Made by a program: the position numbers and the translations under genes
NCBI RefSeq assembly: GCF_040958095.1
Contig: NC_091195.1
Location: forward strand, 20,648,132 to 20,712,131
Direction: 5' to 3'
Origin: Procambarus clarkii
Taxonomy: Eukaryota; Arthropoda; Malacostraca; Decapoda; Cambaridae
Length of the DNA stretch: 64,000 bases
The notes under the pieces: generated by a model
Seen by the model: only the letters and a program-made list of their open reading frames with translations
The model's database searches: none
What the model was told of the DNA's origin: nothing
In this document: positions 22,960-36,410 of the stretch, one piece after another
Layout of the letters: the number at the start of each line of letters is the position of its first letter
How positions within the stretch are numbered: position 1 is the first letter of the stretch

Positions 22960-23200
22960 ATTGAACGAAATATTTGAACAAGTCCCACATAAGGGGTACC
23001 ACAAGTACCTTATCTCATGCGGGTATTGGAACTAAATAATGGGGGCCATCAATGTGTTCAAGTATCAACTGAACAAGCTTCTGCAAGAAGTGTCGGAGCA
23101 ACCAGGCTGTGGTGGGCCTGCGGGCCGCTCCAGGCAGCAAACAGCCTGTTGGATCAAGTTATCACAACTAGTGAGTCCCTGTCCAGATATACTTCAAGTA
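22960..23200 (+). pseudogene. LINE ORF2 C-terminal fragment
   Basis: The frame at 23039-23180 reads NVFKYQLNKLLQEVSEQPGC, then RQQTACWIKL. This matches the generic LINE ending with FK.KLD..L.EV..QPGC and RQQ.A...QAL, as I know it from decapod repeats. Stops and frame breaks lie upstream. Confidence 0.6.
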
Positions 23201-23353
23201 ATTAAGGTATACTTTAAGTAATTATGTTTTCAGAAGAACAACAATTATCTCACCATTTCAAGCCGTCATTTGTAATTTTGGCGTTTTTTCTCTATAAATA
23301 TAATCAAATCCTAATTACTTTTATCCAGGTGTAAATCAGCTATCCTTATGTAA

Positions 23354-23726
23354 GGAGCCGGTCGGCCGAGCGGACAGCACGAGGGACTTGTGATCCTGGG
23401 TTCGATCCCAGGCGCCGGCGAGAAACAATGGGCAGAGTTTCTTTCACCCTATGCCCCTGTTACCTAGCAGTAAAATAGGTACCTGGGTGTTAGTCAGCTG
23501 TCACGGGCTGCTTCCTGGGGGTGGAGGCCTGGTCGAGGACCGGGCCGCGGGGACACTAAAAACCCCGAAATCATCTCAAGATAACCACCCTATGCCCCTG
23601 TTACCTAGCAGTAAATTAGGTACCTGAGTGTTAGTCAGCTGTCACGGGCTGCTTCCTGGGGGTGGAGGCCTGGTCGAGGACCGGGCCGCGGGGACACTAA
23701 AGCCCCGAAATCATCTCAAGATAAGA
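23354..23726 (+). mobile_element. tRNA-headed SINE, head type B, as a 1.6-mer tandem
   Basis: A full copy (head GGAGCCGGTCGGCCGAGCGG, body to ATCATCTCAAGATAACC near 23586) is followed directly by a second body that begins at CACCCTATGCCCCTGTTACC and lacks the head. Both share the AAAATAGG/AAATTAGG-type change near GGTACCTG. This arose by unequal exchange or a template jump. Confidence 0.85.
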
Positions 23727-24111
23727 AGGGGAAACATAGATATATTGATATCTTTTGATGTCAATATAGCCGGTATCTAAGAGGACTGGTGGTGGTGCTG
23801 TGGAGTTTGCATGCAATCTGGCGGAGAGGTACGGAGTCACATTGGGAAACCCACTTTGGGTGAATAGTCTAGAGAAGGGGGTATTGGGCGCATATTGGGT
23901 AACCCATTGGGAAAGAAGGGGGTGTCTGTAGTCATATAGAGGTTATAAGAGCCTCCCGTATATAATTGTGGGATGTATAGGTTCCGTAGTATAACTAGAC
24001 TTCACCTAAAAGCAACTAAAAGTCACTCTGAAATTGTCCTTACTTAAACAATCTAAATAAATGATGGTTACGATACTGTGGTTCTGGCAAAGAATTTACA
24101 TCTTGTTAAAA
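23727..24111. other. No gene seen
   Basis: Unique-looking sequence without recognisable coding features. Confidence 0.4.
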
Positions 24112-24470
24112 ATCTCATTTTTGCTCAGAAATAAGCATTTTTTGCTCAGAAATAAGCAATTTTTGCTCAGATATATGCAATTTTTGCTCAGAAATAAGCA
24201 ATTTTTGCTCAGAAATAAGCAATTTTTGCTCAGAAATAAGCATTTTTTGCTCAGAAATAAAAAATTTTTACTCAGAAATATGCAATTTTTGCTCAGAAAT
24301 AAGCATTTTTTGCTCAGAAATAAGCATTTTTTGCTCAGAAATAAGCATTTTTTGCTCAGAAATAAAAAAAATTTACTCAGAAATATGCAATTTTTGCTCA
24401 GAAATAAGCAATTTTTGTTCAGAATATGCCACTTTTGCTCAGAAATATGCCATTTTTGCTTAAAATAGCA
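24112..24470 (+). repeat. 20-bp minisatellite, about 18 copies
   Basis: The unit is GCTCAGAAATAAGCATTTTT, with CAATTTTT, TATGC and AAAAATTTTTA variants. The Leu-Leu-Arg-Asn-Lys repeat frame is an artefact. Confidence 0.93.
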
Positions 24471-25295
24471 ATATTTCCTCATAAATATAAAATTTTTGCA
24501 ACCCATCCTCCAGAACTAACAATCATTTTGTGACTAATTGAGCGATCATGCAATTATTGACATGATGGACAAATAGAAAGTAAAATTTTGATTTATTAAT
24601 TTCATAATTCGGAAAAAACGAAAACTTGAAGATATTCCTTGGCCTAATATAGCATATATGTACTAATATGTACATATGTGCATATATTATTAGTATTATT
24701 AATACTTATATTAGTAATATTAATCATATTATCATTGAATTAATATTAATTATCATATTATATTATTAATATGTACTTAAGTATATTAGACTTCAGATAG
24801 CCGTGTAGTGGGCTTAGGATGGCTAGGCTAGGATAAATTTCATTAGCAACATAAATTAATACGATTTCTGGCTTGTTAAAATTCAATAATATAAACGTCT
24901 ACGCTGACTTAATCCAAAATGTCTATAATTTGCACAATCGTCCACAAAATAACATAAATACAGGTGGTTAGGCTGAATATAGCACGTATGAAACCGTTGC
25001 AAATACAAAATACAGGTGTGTCAACAACACAATTATTGTTGCTGGTGTGTATTCCAAACCCAGATGTGTAATACAACCGGAACAAAAGCCAGGTGTGTAA
25101 CGGGGGTGCATATATATAAACACAGAGAGCTTACTAAGCTTTGTCCTGCTGCGTAGGACTTGAGGAAAAACGCCCAATCATGTGCCTCAAGTGGGAAGAG
25201 AAACCCCCCCAAAACTGGTTATAATGAGGAGTTCAGGCAAACGAGGTTACAGGGTCCAGTATGTATTGTTCCCCTTGGATCTCTTTTCTTCTCTC
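24471..25295. other. No gene seen; AT-rich
   Basis: A TATTAATATT-rich segment lies at 24640-24790. Nothing else recognised. Confidence 0.4.
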
Positions 25296-25375
25296 AGAGG
25301 CTACGGGCTCACCATAGCCCGTGCTACTTGGAACTTTTGTGTTCCAGGTAGCGAATCTTGAACAACAACAATTCT
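25296..25375 (+). repeat. Dispersed hairpin-rich repeat, copy 2
   Basis: GCTACGGGCTCACCATAGCC then CGTGCTACTTGGAACTTTTG and GAATCTTGAACAACAACAA. It forms ACGGGCT/AGCCCGT and GGAAC/GTTCC stems. Confidence 0.7.
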
Positions 25376-25617
25376 CAGACCGTGAACAATGGTCAAATGT
25401 TCAGCCCGTCCTGGTAAACAAAGACCCAAAGGCCATTCCATCCACCCGCCAAACCCTTCAGCTGTTTACGAATGAAAAACGGTTTACACACGACTCACAA
25501 CTGCTGACGTTCGAACACTTCCGGAACAAGTGCTTCACTGACGACTGGTGTTCGAACCACAACGCTGTAAATGCTTCACCCACGTACTACAAATACAAAT
25601 AATCGCCAACAGAACCT

Positions 25618-26335
25618 AAACACCTAACCTAACCTATGCCTATATATGCACAATATGCTAATATATTGCGCATATATAGGCATATGATAGGTTCATAGTT
25701 TAGGTCCTAATCTAACATAACCTAGCCTAACCTAATCTAACATAACCTAGCCTAACCTAATCTAACATAACCTAGCCTAACCTAACCTAACATAACCTAG
25801 CCTAACCTAACCTAACATAACCTAGCCTAACCTAATCTAACATAACCTAGCTTAACCTAATCTAACATAACCTAGCCTAACCTAATCTAACATAACCTAG
25901 CCTAACCTAACCTAACATAACCTAGCCTAACCTAATCTAACATAACCTAGCCTAACCTAATCTAACATAACCTAGCCTAACCTAACCTAACATAACCTAG
26001 CCTAACCTAATCTAACATAACCTAGCTTAACCTAATCTAACATAACCTAGCCTAACCTAACCTAATCGAACATAACCTAGCCTAATCTAACATAACCTAG
26101 CCTAACCTAATCTAACATAACCTAGCCTAATCTAACATAACCTAGCCTAACCTAATCTAACATAACCTAGCCTAACCTAATCTAACATAACCTAGCCTAA
26201 CCTAATCTAACATAACCTAGCCTAACCTAATCTAACATAACCTAGCCTAATCTAACATAACCTAGCCTAACCTAATCTAACATAACCTAGCCTAACCTAA
26301 TCTAGCCTAACCTAGCCTAACCTAACCTAGCCATA
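25618..26335. repeat. Telomere-like pentamers organised in a 25-bp higher-order unit
   Basis: The repeating 25-mer is CCTAG-CCTAA-CCTAA-TCTAA-CATAA, about 28 copies, with some copies missing one CCTAA (20-mers) and CCTAA/TCTAA exchange at the fourth position. It is preceded at 25633-25700 by an imperfect palindrome around ATATATGCACAATATGC. Confidence 0.92.
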
Positions 26336-28149
<1,814 letters not shown>

Positions 28150-28265
28150 TTTTGTGCGTTTGGGCCAGATGTTTGACCTGGCGGGTAGAATGACGGCGTC
28201 GCTTTTTTGCAGGGTCGGCGTTCGATTCCCGATGGTTCAAGTGGTTGGGTACAGTTCCTTCACTA
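28150..28265 (+). mobile_element. tRNA-derived SINE, head type E
   Basis: GGCGGGTAGAATGACGGCGT and B-box-like GGCGTTCGATTCCCGATGG, then CAAGTGGTTGGGTACAGTTC. The minus-strand relative at 44518-44615 shares GTCGGCGTTCAATCCCCGAC and GAAGTGGTTGGGCA. Confidence 0.65.
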
Positions 28266-28350
28266 CGTCCTCATATCCCAGCGACTTGTCGTCGTATCCC
28301 AGCTCCTTGACCTCATATCCCAGCTCCTTGACCTCATATCCCAGCTCCAA
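28266..28350 (+). repeat. 21-bp tandem repeat, about 4 copies
   Basis: The unit is CCTCATATCCCAGCTCCTTGA, at the 3' end of the SINE at 28150. Confidence 0.85.
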
Positions 28351-28613
28351 GCGCTCATAACCTTTCCAAGTGCTAAGTAGTTACGCAGGCATAAGGCTTT
28401 CACCTGATCGTTGACTTAGCTTGCGTCGCGCGTGCGCATAGGAGAACATAATAGGAACAAGTATCTGAACGAATGGAGAGCATGTCTTAGGAGCGTCTGA
28501 CGTGATGGGAATACCAATTGGTCCTCTGGTAGGAGATTGTTAGCCAATGGGAAGGTCGTTGGCTTCTCGGATCGTTTGTTGACTAACTTGGATGGTTTGG
28601 TGACTGTTAAAAT

Positions 28614-28860
28614 GGATCATTGACTTACTTGGATCATTGACTTACTTGGATCATTGACTTACTTGGATCATTGACTTGGATCATTGGTCGTTGTCTGGTA
28701 GGAAAGTACTTTCGTGGCTCAGAATGGTCTGTTAACTAAATGGTCAGTTAACAAAATGCCCAGTTAACTAAATGGTCAGTTAACTAAATGGTCAGTTAAC
28801 AAAATTTTCAGTTAACAAAATGTCCAGTTAACAAAATTTTCAGTTAACAAAATTATTGCT
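28614..28860 (+). repeat. Two small tandem repeats (17 bp and 16 bp)
   Basis: GGATCATTGACTTACTT repeats about 4 times at 28614-28685. CAGTTAACTAAATGGT/CAGTTAACAAAATTTT repeats about 8 times at 28723-28856; each 16-mer contains the palindrome GTTAAC. Confidence 0.85.
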
Positions 28861-29003
28861 ACGAGGTAACCCAAATGTCTTTTTTTCAATTGCAATGTTG
28901 CTTCAACATTGTGTTTACTAGGAATTGCCATTGCAAGTGATTGCAGCTGTCACGGTAGGGTAAAAGGGGATTCGAACCCGTGACCACAGATGCAGGCAGT
29001 GTA

Positions 29004-29034
29004 AGAGTGTGAGTGTGTGTGAGAGTGTGAGTGT

Positions 29035-29115
<81 letters not shown>
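29004..29115. repeat. (GT)n microsatellite
   Basis: GT/GA-interrupted run turning into perfect GT dinucleotides. Confidence 0.95.
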
Positions 29116-29116
<1 letters not shown>

Positions 29117-29597
29117 CGAGAAAGTACAGGGGGATGAGTTAAGAGGAAATGTCAGTAGGTCAGTTCCTGCAGCACATGGGGCCTTTCGTAGGGTGTACAG
29201 CGGCAATTTTAGACTTTTGTAGAGTGTACAGTGGCCTTTTTGGCCTTTCGTAGGGTGTACATGATCATGGTCTTGAGTTAGTTACCTGTCATGGAGGTTG
29301 AGCTTAGTGTATGGCGCTTGAGCTTGAGTTCAAGCGCCCACATTAAGCTCGAGCTTGAGTTCAAGCTTAGTGTGGACGTTTGAGAATATGTTTCAAATCC
29401 TGATGTGCTATCATACCGAGGGAGTGCAAAATGTTCACAATTTCATGATATGAATAGTGTATTTAGTTCTTGTAATTGTTATCTTATTCTGTTATTCACT
29501 TTAAAACTTCTGTAGGATATCAGGAGCTTCAAAGTAGCAATATATATCATTTATACGGATTCAAGAGTTCAGAATATTTTCCGTATGGATATCATCT
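29116..29597. other. No gene seen
   Basis: Three diverged TTTCGTAGGGTGTACA-type copies at 29184-29265 and a GAGCTTGAGTTCAAGC inverted motif near 29307-29370. Otherwise unrecognised. Confidence 0.4.
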
Positions 29598-29975
29598 CTA
29601 TAAATATAATCCATTATGCTGTCATGACATTTCAGCAAAAATTAATATGAAACAAGGATTAAGTTGATCAAATATAATCTATATCCATTAAAAATAATTT
29701 ATATCCTCAAATATATCACATTATGATGTCATGACTTTTCAGCTAAATTAATATAAAAGAAGAATTAAATTGATAATATATAACCTATCATAAAAATAAT
29801 TCAAATTTATAAATATAATCCATTATGCTGTCACGACTTCTCATCAAAATTAGTATGCAAAAGGATAAAGTTAAACACATATAATCCATATCCACAAATA
29901 AAATTCATATCCGCAAATATAATGCAATTTGATGACACGAGATCGTAACAAAATTAGTATGCAACAAGGATGATA
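29598..29975 (+). repeat. Old tandem repeat, period about 102-108 bp, about 3.7 copies
   Basis: AATATAATCCATTATGCTGT then CA(T/C)GAC...CAGCAAAA TTA(G/A)TATG recurs at about 29609, 29717, 29819 and 29922 with considerable divergence. Confidence 0.75.
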
Positions 29976-30059
29976 TTGAACTAGACTTGTAAATCCCCAT
30001 CTCTGTCATTAAGACAATATTGCTCCTAACATTCAGGTCTAACAGCAGAGAAATTACAG

Positions 30060-30430
30060 GCTCCTCAAGGCCTGAAAACCCAAGTCTGAAAATATTAGCT
30101 CTGAAGTCTATGTATATGGGCAGGACAAAACGTGGACCAGACTGCGCGACACAGTGGTTGCCAGGATCAGATTGGGTTGCCTGTGGCAGGTGGCTACAGG
30201 TGACGGATCTCCCAATCCTGAGCACTCCAGGTACAAACTTATGAGCAGGAACTGGGGGCATGATGCTATCACACACACACTACATCACCGAATACCCAGT
30301 TATTAAACCATTCAGACTTGCTAGTATGAGGTACCTGGAGTTTTTTCAATTACTTTATTACCTCTCGTGTTCTTGGGGATATCCTCATAATGTACCCAAA
30401 GTTTACCAATGTAGCCTACTGATCCACATG
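30060..30430 (+). pseudogene. LINE ORF2 C-terminal domain fragment (degenerate)
   Basis: One frame gives DTVVARIRLGCLWQVATG, NPEHSRYKL, then THTLHHRIPSY, which parallels the RLRLGY...C.LC...HTL.HY...CP terminal module of the LINE at 35858-36161. Stops and shifts are present, and the Cys pair is lost. Confidence 0.55.
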
Positions 30431-30545
30431 GCCCTGTATAACTAACCATCCTGTGTGCTGGGCATTTTGAACATCACATAGTTATAGCTCTTGACCTACA
30501 CTATGTAACCCTTTAAATAGCCTACAGTAGCTGGATACATAACCA

Positions 30546-31020
30546 AAGGTCAGATTCATGAAGCAGTTACGCAAGCACTTACGAACCTGTACATCTTTTC
30601 TCAATCTTTGGCGGCTTTGTTTACAATTATTAAACAGTTAATGAACTCCGAAGCACCAGGAGGCTGTTTATAACAATAACAACAGTTGATTGGCAAGTTT
30701 TCATGCTTGTAAACTGTTTAATAAATGTAAACAAAGCCGTCAAACATTGAGGAAAGATGTACATGTTCGTAAGTGCTTGCGTAACTGCTTCGTGAATCTG
30801 GCCCCAGGTTCGTAAGTGCTTGCGTAGCTGCTTCGTGAATCTGGCTCCAGGTTCGTAAGTGCTTGCGTAACTTCTTCGTGAATCTGGCCCCAGGTTCGTA
30901 AGTGCTTGCGTAGCTGCTTCGTGAATCTGGCCCCAGGTTCGTAAGTGCTTGCGTAACTTCTTCGTGAATCTGGCCCCAGGTTCGTAAGTGCTTGCGTAAC
31001 TGCTTCGTGAATCTGGCCCC
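30546..31020 (+). mobile_element. Palindromic MITE with tandemly multiplied right terminal repeat
   Basis: The left arm GGTCAGATTCATGAAGCAGT TACGCAAGCACTTACGAACC is inverted at 30760-30805. A second inner inverted pair surrounds CGGCTTTGTTTACA/TGTAAACAAAGCCG, so the whole 260-bp element can fold back. Beyond 30805 the 43-bp right terminus (AGGTTCGTAAGTGCTTGCGT to CTGGCCCC) is repeated five more times to 31020. No transposase is encoded. A second copy is at 43009-43343. Confidence 0.85.
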
Positions 31021-31256
31021 TAGTACCTAAGTATCCCCCATAAAAGAAACTATGTTTAGCAGTTCATGCCTTCAATCACCTGAATGTTTCGTGTTGCTGA
31101 GCGGGGTATTTCAGGATGTTTCGAGCCTAGTGCGTAAATGTTGATGTTTCCTGACCTGTGATGTTTCTCTTGCTAGACGTTTAACAACGTGATTTTACGA
31201 TGTATTTAACAACAATCCTCGCTATGATTTGCAACATGTCGTCAAAATATAATGGA

Positions 31257-31506
31257 ACTTATCTTGAGGTTATCTTGAGATGATTTCGGGGCTTTTTAGT
31301 GTCCCCGCGGCCCGGTCCTCGACCAGGCCTCCACCCCCAGGAAGCAGCCCGTGACAGCTGGCTAACACCCAGGTACCTATTTTACTGCTAGGTAACAGGG
31401 GCATAGGGTGAAAGAAACTCTGCCCATTGTTTCTCGCCGGCGCCTGGGATCGAACCCAGGACCACAGGATCACAAGTCCAGTATGCTGTCCGCTCGGCCG
31501 ACCGGC
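31257..31506 (-). mobile_element. tRNA-headed SINE, head type B
   Basis: Full-length on the minus strand: head GAGCCGGTCGGCCGAGCGGA, B-box-like GGTTCGATCCCAGGCGCC, body, and GATAACCTCAAGATAA tail. Confidence 0.88.
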
Positions 31507-32740
31507 TCTCTAAACATTACTTATAATCTTTGATTTCGGCCATTAAATGGCCCTAAACTTTCGCGTTGAGCAAACTTATAGATTCTTCACAAATTGTCGA
31601 AAAGGTAAGCCCAGTGGCCTTTTTCCAGGCTTTTAAAATGTCGAAATGTGGCCATAGACACAAAAGGAGGTGAATTCAACCAACAGTGCTAATCACCCAA
31701 GGGAATTACCATTGTAAGGGACTGCCAACAGCTCGACTGCCACCTGTAAATGATTAGCTGTCCCCGAATGATGCCCAACAACAGTTACTAGTTTCTGAAT
31801 CACTTTAAGCCATATATAATGGGTACCATCTTGTAAACAAACTATTTACGTACTGTGAGTACAAATAGGTGAGTACTGTACAAAAACAGCTGATCTTACC
31901 CATTTTCTTTTCACTCAATTTATGGCAAACTTCACTGAATCTTTTCCTCTCGGCACCAGATTTTATATCTAGGTACTAGTTTGTGTTATTAGTGAATATA
32001 CCGTCAAATCTGGACCCGTATCTTGAAGGCCAGTTCAGAGTCTAAATCCAGCCCTGTGTATAGTATATACAACGCAACATAGACGACTTTAAATACACAT
32101 CCAGCTCAAATATACACCCAACAAGCATATTCAACCGCGCCAATCGACATATTAATGGTACTCTTTAAGATCCAAGTCCAACATTCCATCACAGATTTTG
32201 CTGACCACACAACAGATATACCGGATACACCCTGGACATACCAAGTAGATGGCACAGCAACTGGGCTATAACCCAAGGCTTATTAAGCCTTTCTTTTACT
32301 TGATTATTTTCTCCACATAGTTTTCACTATTGGTTTACTTAAAAAAACTGTCATGATATACCATTAATCAGTTATACACGTCACCTTTTAAACTAAAGTT
32401 TTCTAAACTCTAAAGTCTATAGTCTAAACTGAAGTGTAAACAAAGCCGCCAGGATTAAGAAATGATGTACGGGTTTCGCAGTTGAAATCTTAAATGCCCG
32501 ATGTCTCCCGGCTTTAGAAGACAACAATCAGGTTCCTCCTATAATCTCAACCTTGTAATCATTTTAATATCTGATAAAAAATAAGATTTAATTAAAAATT
32601 ATATTGATAACATTGTTAATTTATATTCAATTATAACACCGATAGCCAAAATTTCTGCATAGGTCTTGCCACGGGATATATAAAAGCAAATTGACTACTT
32701 AGTTAATTAACTCATACGAGACCCGAGTTAACTAGTGGTT
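31507..32740. other. No gene seen
   Basis: Near 32436-32475 a GTGTAAACAAAGCCGCCAGG word followed by GATGTACGGGTTTCG resembles one arm of the MITE family. No coding region recognised. Confidence 0.45.
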
Positions 32741-32744
32741 AGTT

Positions 32745-33012
32745 ATAAAGATTGATTGATTGATGAAGATTAAGCCACCCAAAAGGTGGCACGGGCATGA
32801 ATAGCCCGTAAGTGGTGGCCCTTTTGAGCCATCACCAGTATCAATAGATGATACTGGAGATCTGTGGAGGCGCAACTGCACCCTGCGTGACGGGAGATGT
32901 CTCCCGGACCAAGTGGTGACCAAATGGACTAGTTATAAAGTTATGAAGGTATTTTGATATCTCCTTACGGGTTATTCATGCCCGTGCCGCCTCTTGGGTA
33001 GCTTAATTCTTA
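32745..33012. repeat. Dispersed repeat in inverted pair (ATTAAGCCACCCAAAAGGTG family)
   Basis: Plus copy: GATGAAGATTAAGCCACCCA, GGCACGGGCATGAATAGCCC GTAAG and a downstream GATGATACTGGAGATCTGTG segment to about 32925. Minus copy at 32955-33012: TACGGGTTATTCATGCCCGT. A third copy is at 63714-63785. No protein recognised; ends unclear. Confidence 0.65.
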
Positions 33013-33039
33013 TCAATTTTGATATCTCCATTGTCAAGC

Positions 33040-33112
33040 ATCTGTACAGAGGCGGGACCAAGGAGCCGAAGCTCAACCGCCGCAAGCACAACTAGGTGAG
33101 TACAACTGTGTT
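33040..33112 (+). mobile_element. Short SINE tail fragment (GAGGCGGGACC...CCGCAAGCACAACTAGGTGAG family)
   Basis: AGAGGCGGGACCAAGGAGCC GAAGCTCAACCGCCGC and CACAACTAGGTGAGTACAA. It matches 53370-53451 and the alternative tails of the SINEs at 15700 and 36411. Confidence 0.65.
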
Positions 33113-33185
33113 TGAATACTCTTTTTGTTATGAATTTCTCTTCTTGGGGGGACAGGAAGCCTGCGAACATGTATCTACTTTAGGC

Positions 33186-33350
33186 TTGCTGCAACCCCAT
33201 AATAGTTGCCTAACTCCCGGGTACCTATTGACTGCTGGGTGAACAGATGCATTAGGGGAAATTAAACGTGCCCAACCGCTTCCGTTCCGGCCGGAAATCT
33301 AACCCGGGATCCCCCGATTGCGAGTCGAGAACCTAATGGCTAACTATAGT
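33186..33350 (-). mobile_element. tRNA-derived SINE fragment
   Basis: Minus strand: GGGATCCCGGGTTAGATTTC CGGCCGGAAC, TGCATCTGTTCACCCAGCAG and GTACCCGGGAGTTAGGCAAC. Same family as 21394-21593. Confidence 0.65.
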
Positions 33351-33530
33351 TTTTTTAAAGGAGTTAATCAATACGTTAAAATTACGACGTATTAGCAACA
33401 AATTAAAAAAAAACACCGTTTTCTATGCCACGGCGTCGACATAGGTTAGGTAGGTTGCTAGGGTTTGTAGGTATCTAGTTGGGGGCTTAAACAACTGCAT
33501 TTGTTACGGAGTAGTAAAGGAGAAATTGGG

Positions 33531-33768
33531 TTATCTTGAGATGATTTCGGGGCTTTAGTGTCCCCGCGGCCCGGTCCTCGACCAGGCCTCCACCCCCAGG
33601 AAGCAGCCCGTGACAGCTGACTAACACCCAGGTACCTATTTTACTGCTAGGTAACAGGGGCATAGGGTGAAAGAAACTCTGCCCATTGTTTCTCGCCGGC
33701 GCCCGGGATCGAACCCGGGACCACAGGATCACAAGTCCAGTGTGCTGTCCGCTCGGCCGACCGGCTCT
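33531..33768 (-). mobile_element. tRNA-headed SINE, head type B
   Basis: Head GAGCCGGTCGGCCGAGCGGA with B-box-like GGTTCGATCCCGGGCGCC; full body with GATAACCC tail end. Confidence 0.88.
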
Positions 33769-33932
33769 CTATATGCTACTTAGCGACCCTAAACAGGTGT
33801 TAGGAGTCTACTTTCCACAGTATAAGAGACGATACATTAGGCATGCTCTCCATGCGGGCCGGCGCAGCGGCGTAGCGGCCGCTCTGCGCACCTCAAGTTA
33901 AGTCAGGTTAACCACCGTTCAGTCTGGCCAGT

Positions 33933-34292
33933 AACGGGACGGGTGATCCCGGGCGACACGGACTCGGGATGGGTGATCCCAGGGACACGGACTCGGGATG
34001 GGTGATCCCGGGCGACACGGACTCGGGATGGGTGATCCCGGGCGACACGGACTCGGGATGGGTGATCCCGGGGACACGGACTCGGGATGGGTGATCCCAG
34101 GGACACGGACTCGGGATGGGTGATCCCGGGCGACACGGACTCGGGATGGGTGATCCCGGGCGACACGGACTCGGGATGGGTGATCCCGGGGACACGGACT
34201 CGGGATGGGTGATCCCGGGGACACGGACTCGGGATGGGTGATCCCAGGGACACGGACTCAGGATGGGTGATCCCGGGCGACACGGACTCGTC
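33933..34292 (+). repeat. 29/30-bp GC-rich minisatellite, about 12 copies
   Basis: The unit is CACGGACTCGGGATGGGTGA then TCCCGGGCGA, TCCCGGGGA or TCCCAGGGA. Three variant endings alternate without a strict order. Confidence 0.96.
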
Positions 34293-35334
34293 ATGGTGGC
34301 GGGAGGCTTGACCAAGCTAGACATTCCCCAGAAGACAGAGGTGACAGTCGAAGACAGAAATAGACAGGATTCCTAAACTACAAAACTGGTCTTTAAGTGG
34401 TACAATCTTACGAAGCCACTAGTACACAGAGCCCTTCAGGCAGATATGTACTTAAATAAAGTAGCAGTAGGCCTCCATCAGTCTCAGGAGACTATGAAGC
34501 CTCTCCAGGGCACAAAGTCAGGGTAGGTCGATATGGAGAAGCTGTTACCCATGCAGCAGGTATTTACACCCACTTATAATGCCACGTTATAAGTGTGTTT
34601 CCATGACCCGACTTATAATGAGCGCCTGGAGGAGGATGACAGCTCTAAGTCTGTCATACGCTGGAAGAATTTTAATGCTGATGTAAATTTGTTGAACACC
34701 TGGTGTTGGAGAGAGAGAAAGAGCTCAGGAACGCAGGTTCGATCCCGCAATACTGCCCTAATATTCGTTATCTGATTGCTGTGGCTAGAAGTAATTCTTA
34801 TATTTCTCCCCATATGGCCCTTCTCCAGTGTGTATGACGCCAGAATGACACCACAAATTGGTTTATGTTTGTCAACAAACTTTCATCAGGCTGTAACTAA
34901 CCTTGAAATTAGCTGTAAATTTAATTATTTACCGAATCTGGGTTTTGTAGCCTCCTTATCGGACTCCAAGACTGATAGAAACAGTGGTGTGTGTGTGTGT
35001 GTGCGTGTGCGTGCGTTTTTAGCTATTTGTCCCTGTAAAATCGAACTGTAGCTCTTGGACCTCAACTATAACTACAATTGCATTAGCTCATGACCTCAGG
35101 GAATGCATGTACTTGACTGCTGGAAACCCTCTCAACAGTCTAATAGATCTGCTCCCTGGAAAGTACGGGAAATAGACGTCTAAATTGTACCCCTCAAGGT
35201 GAAAAAGATTCACCATGAACCGGGACAATTACGGTGTGTGTATGGAAGCATGATATCTCGGTTACCAAGAGGCAACAGTTTACATGTATATTGCGACGGG
35301 TCGGTGGCGGAGGAGAGGTATAATATATGAGAAA
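34293..35334. other. No gene seen
   Basis: Short GT tract at 34987-35010. A tRNA-like B-box fragment GGTTCGATCCCGC lies near 34736. No convincing coding region. Confidence 0.4.
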
Positions 35335-35857
35335 AGTCAAACCATGCAACACTACATGTGTGTGTGAGTCAAACCATGCAACACTACATGTGTGTGTGAG
35401 TCAAACCATGCAACACTACATGTGTGTGTGAGTCAAACCATGCAACACTACATGTGTGTGAGTCAAACCATGCAACACTACATGTGTGTGAGTCAAACCA
35501 TGCAACACTACATGTGTGTGTGAGTCAAACCATGCAACACTACATGTGTGTGAGTCAAACCATGCAACACTACATGTGTGTGAGTCAAACCATGCAACAC
35601 TACATGTATGTGAGTCAAACCATGCAACACTACATGTATGTGAGTCAAACCATGCAACACTACATATATGTGAGTCAAACCATGCAACACTACATGTGTG
35701 TGAGTCAAACCATGCAACACTACATGTGTGTGAGTCAAACCATGCAACACTACATGTATGTGAGTCAAACCATGCAACACTACATGTATGTGAGTCAAAC
35801 CATGCAACACTACATGTATGTGAGTCAAACCATGCAACACTACATGTATGTGAGTCA
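35335..35857 (+). repeat. 30/32-bp minisatellite, about 17 copies
   Basis: The unit is GAGTCAAACCATGCAACACT then ACATGTGTGT; the early copies have an extra GT, later ones GTATGT. The period of 30 keeps frames open on both strands. The array runs straight into the LINE fragment at 35858. Confidence 0.96.
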
Positions 35858-36161
35858 AAACACCTACATTTCACTTATGGTAAATGGAGAAATGCTTGAC
35901 TCTGTGTACATGCGGCTCAGGCTTGGGTACAAATATTACTGGGAATATGGGATAGATGTTCATGATAATGACAGGAAGTGTAAACTATGTGGTATGTTAA
36001 GGTCTCACACCCTTGCCCATTATGTTCTTGATTGTCCGTTGATTAATGTATATAGAAACACTGAGATAAGGACTGTTCCTGAGCAAATAGCCTGGATGTG
36101 TCACAACGGAAAGGTTGATGATATTCTTGAGAGATATAAGAATTTTGCACCAAGATTGTAA
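35858..36161 (+). pseudogene. LINE ORF2 C-terminal module, frame intact to its stop
   Basis: Encodes RLRLGYKYYWEYGIDVHD, KCKLCGMLRSHTLAHYVLDC, IAWMCHNGKVDDILERYKNF and a TAA at 36159-36161. The CxxC...H...C arrangement followed by a Pro is the zinc-knuckle-like tail found after the RNase H region in many arthropod non-LTR retrotransposons. The frame is open into the preceding minisatellite, but the rest of the ORF is missing, so it is a fragment. Confidence 0.75.
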
Positions 36162-36410
36162 TATTTTGTTGAATTAGCTGCATGTCTATTGCAACTTATG
36201 TCTATGTACCTAAGTCATACAGGTATTTATGTGTATGTCTGGGAACATACTACTTGTGTAAGGGAAGAAATGTGTATGTTTATCTCTCAGAATGTTTGGT
36301 AATATGTTTATTGTTTGTGATGTGTGTCTACATCACAAACAAAATACAAAATAAATTTCAAAACAATTCACAAACCAATGAGGCCGACACACACACACAC
36401 ACACACAAGG

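Noticed and set aside
35424-36161. 245-residue protein with repeats and a zinc-knuckle end
   Set aside because: The first half is minisatellite and the second half the end of a LINE ORF2; the open frame across the junction is explained by the 30-bp period.
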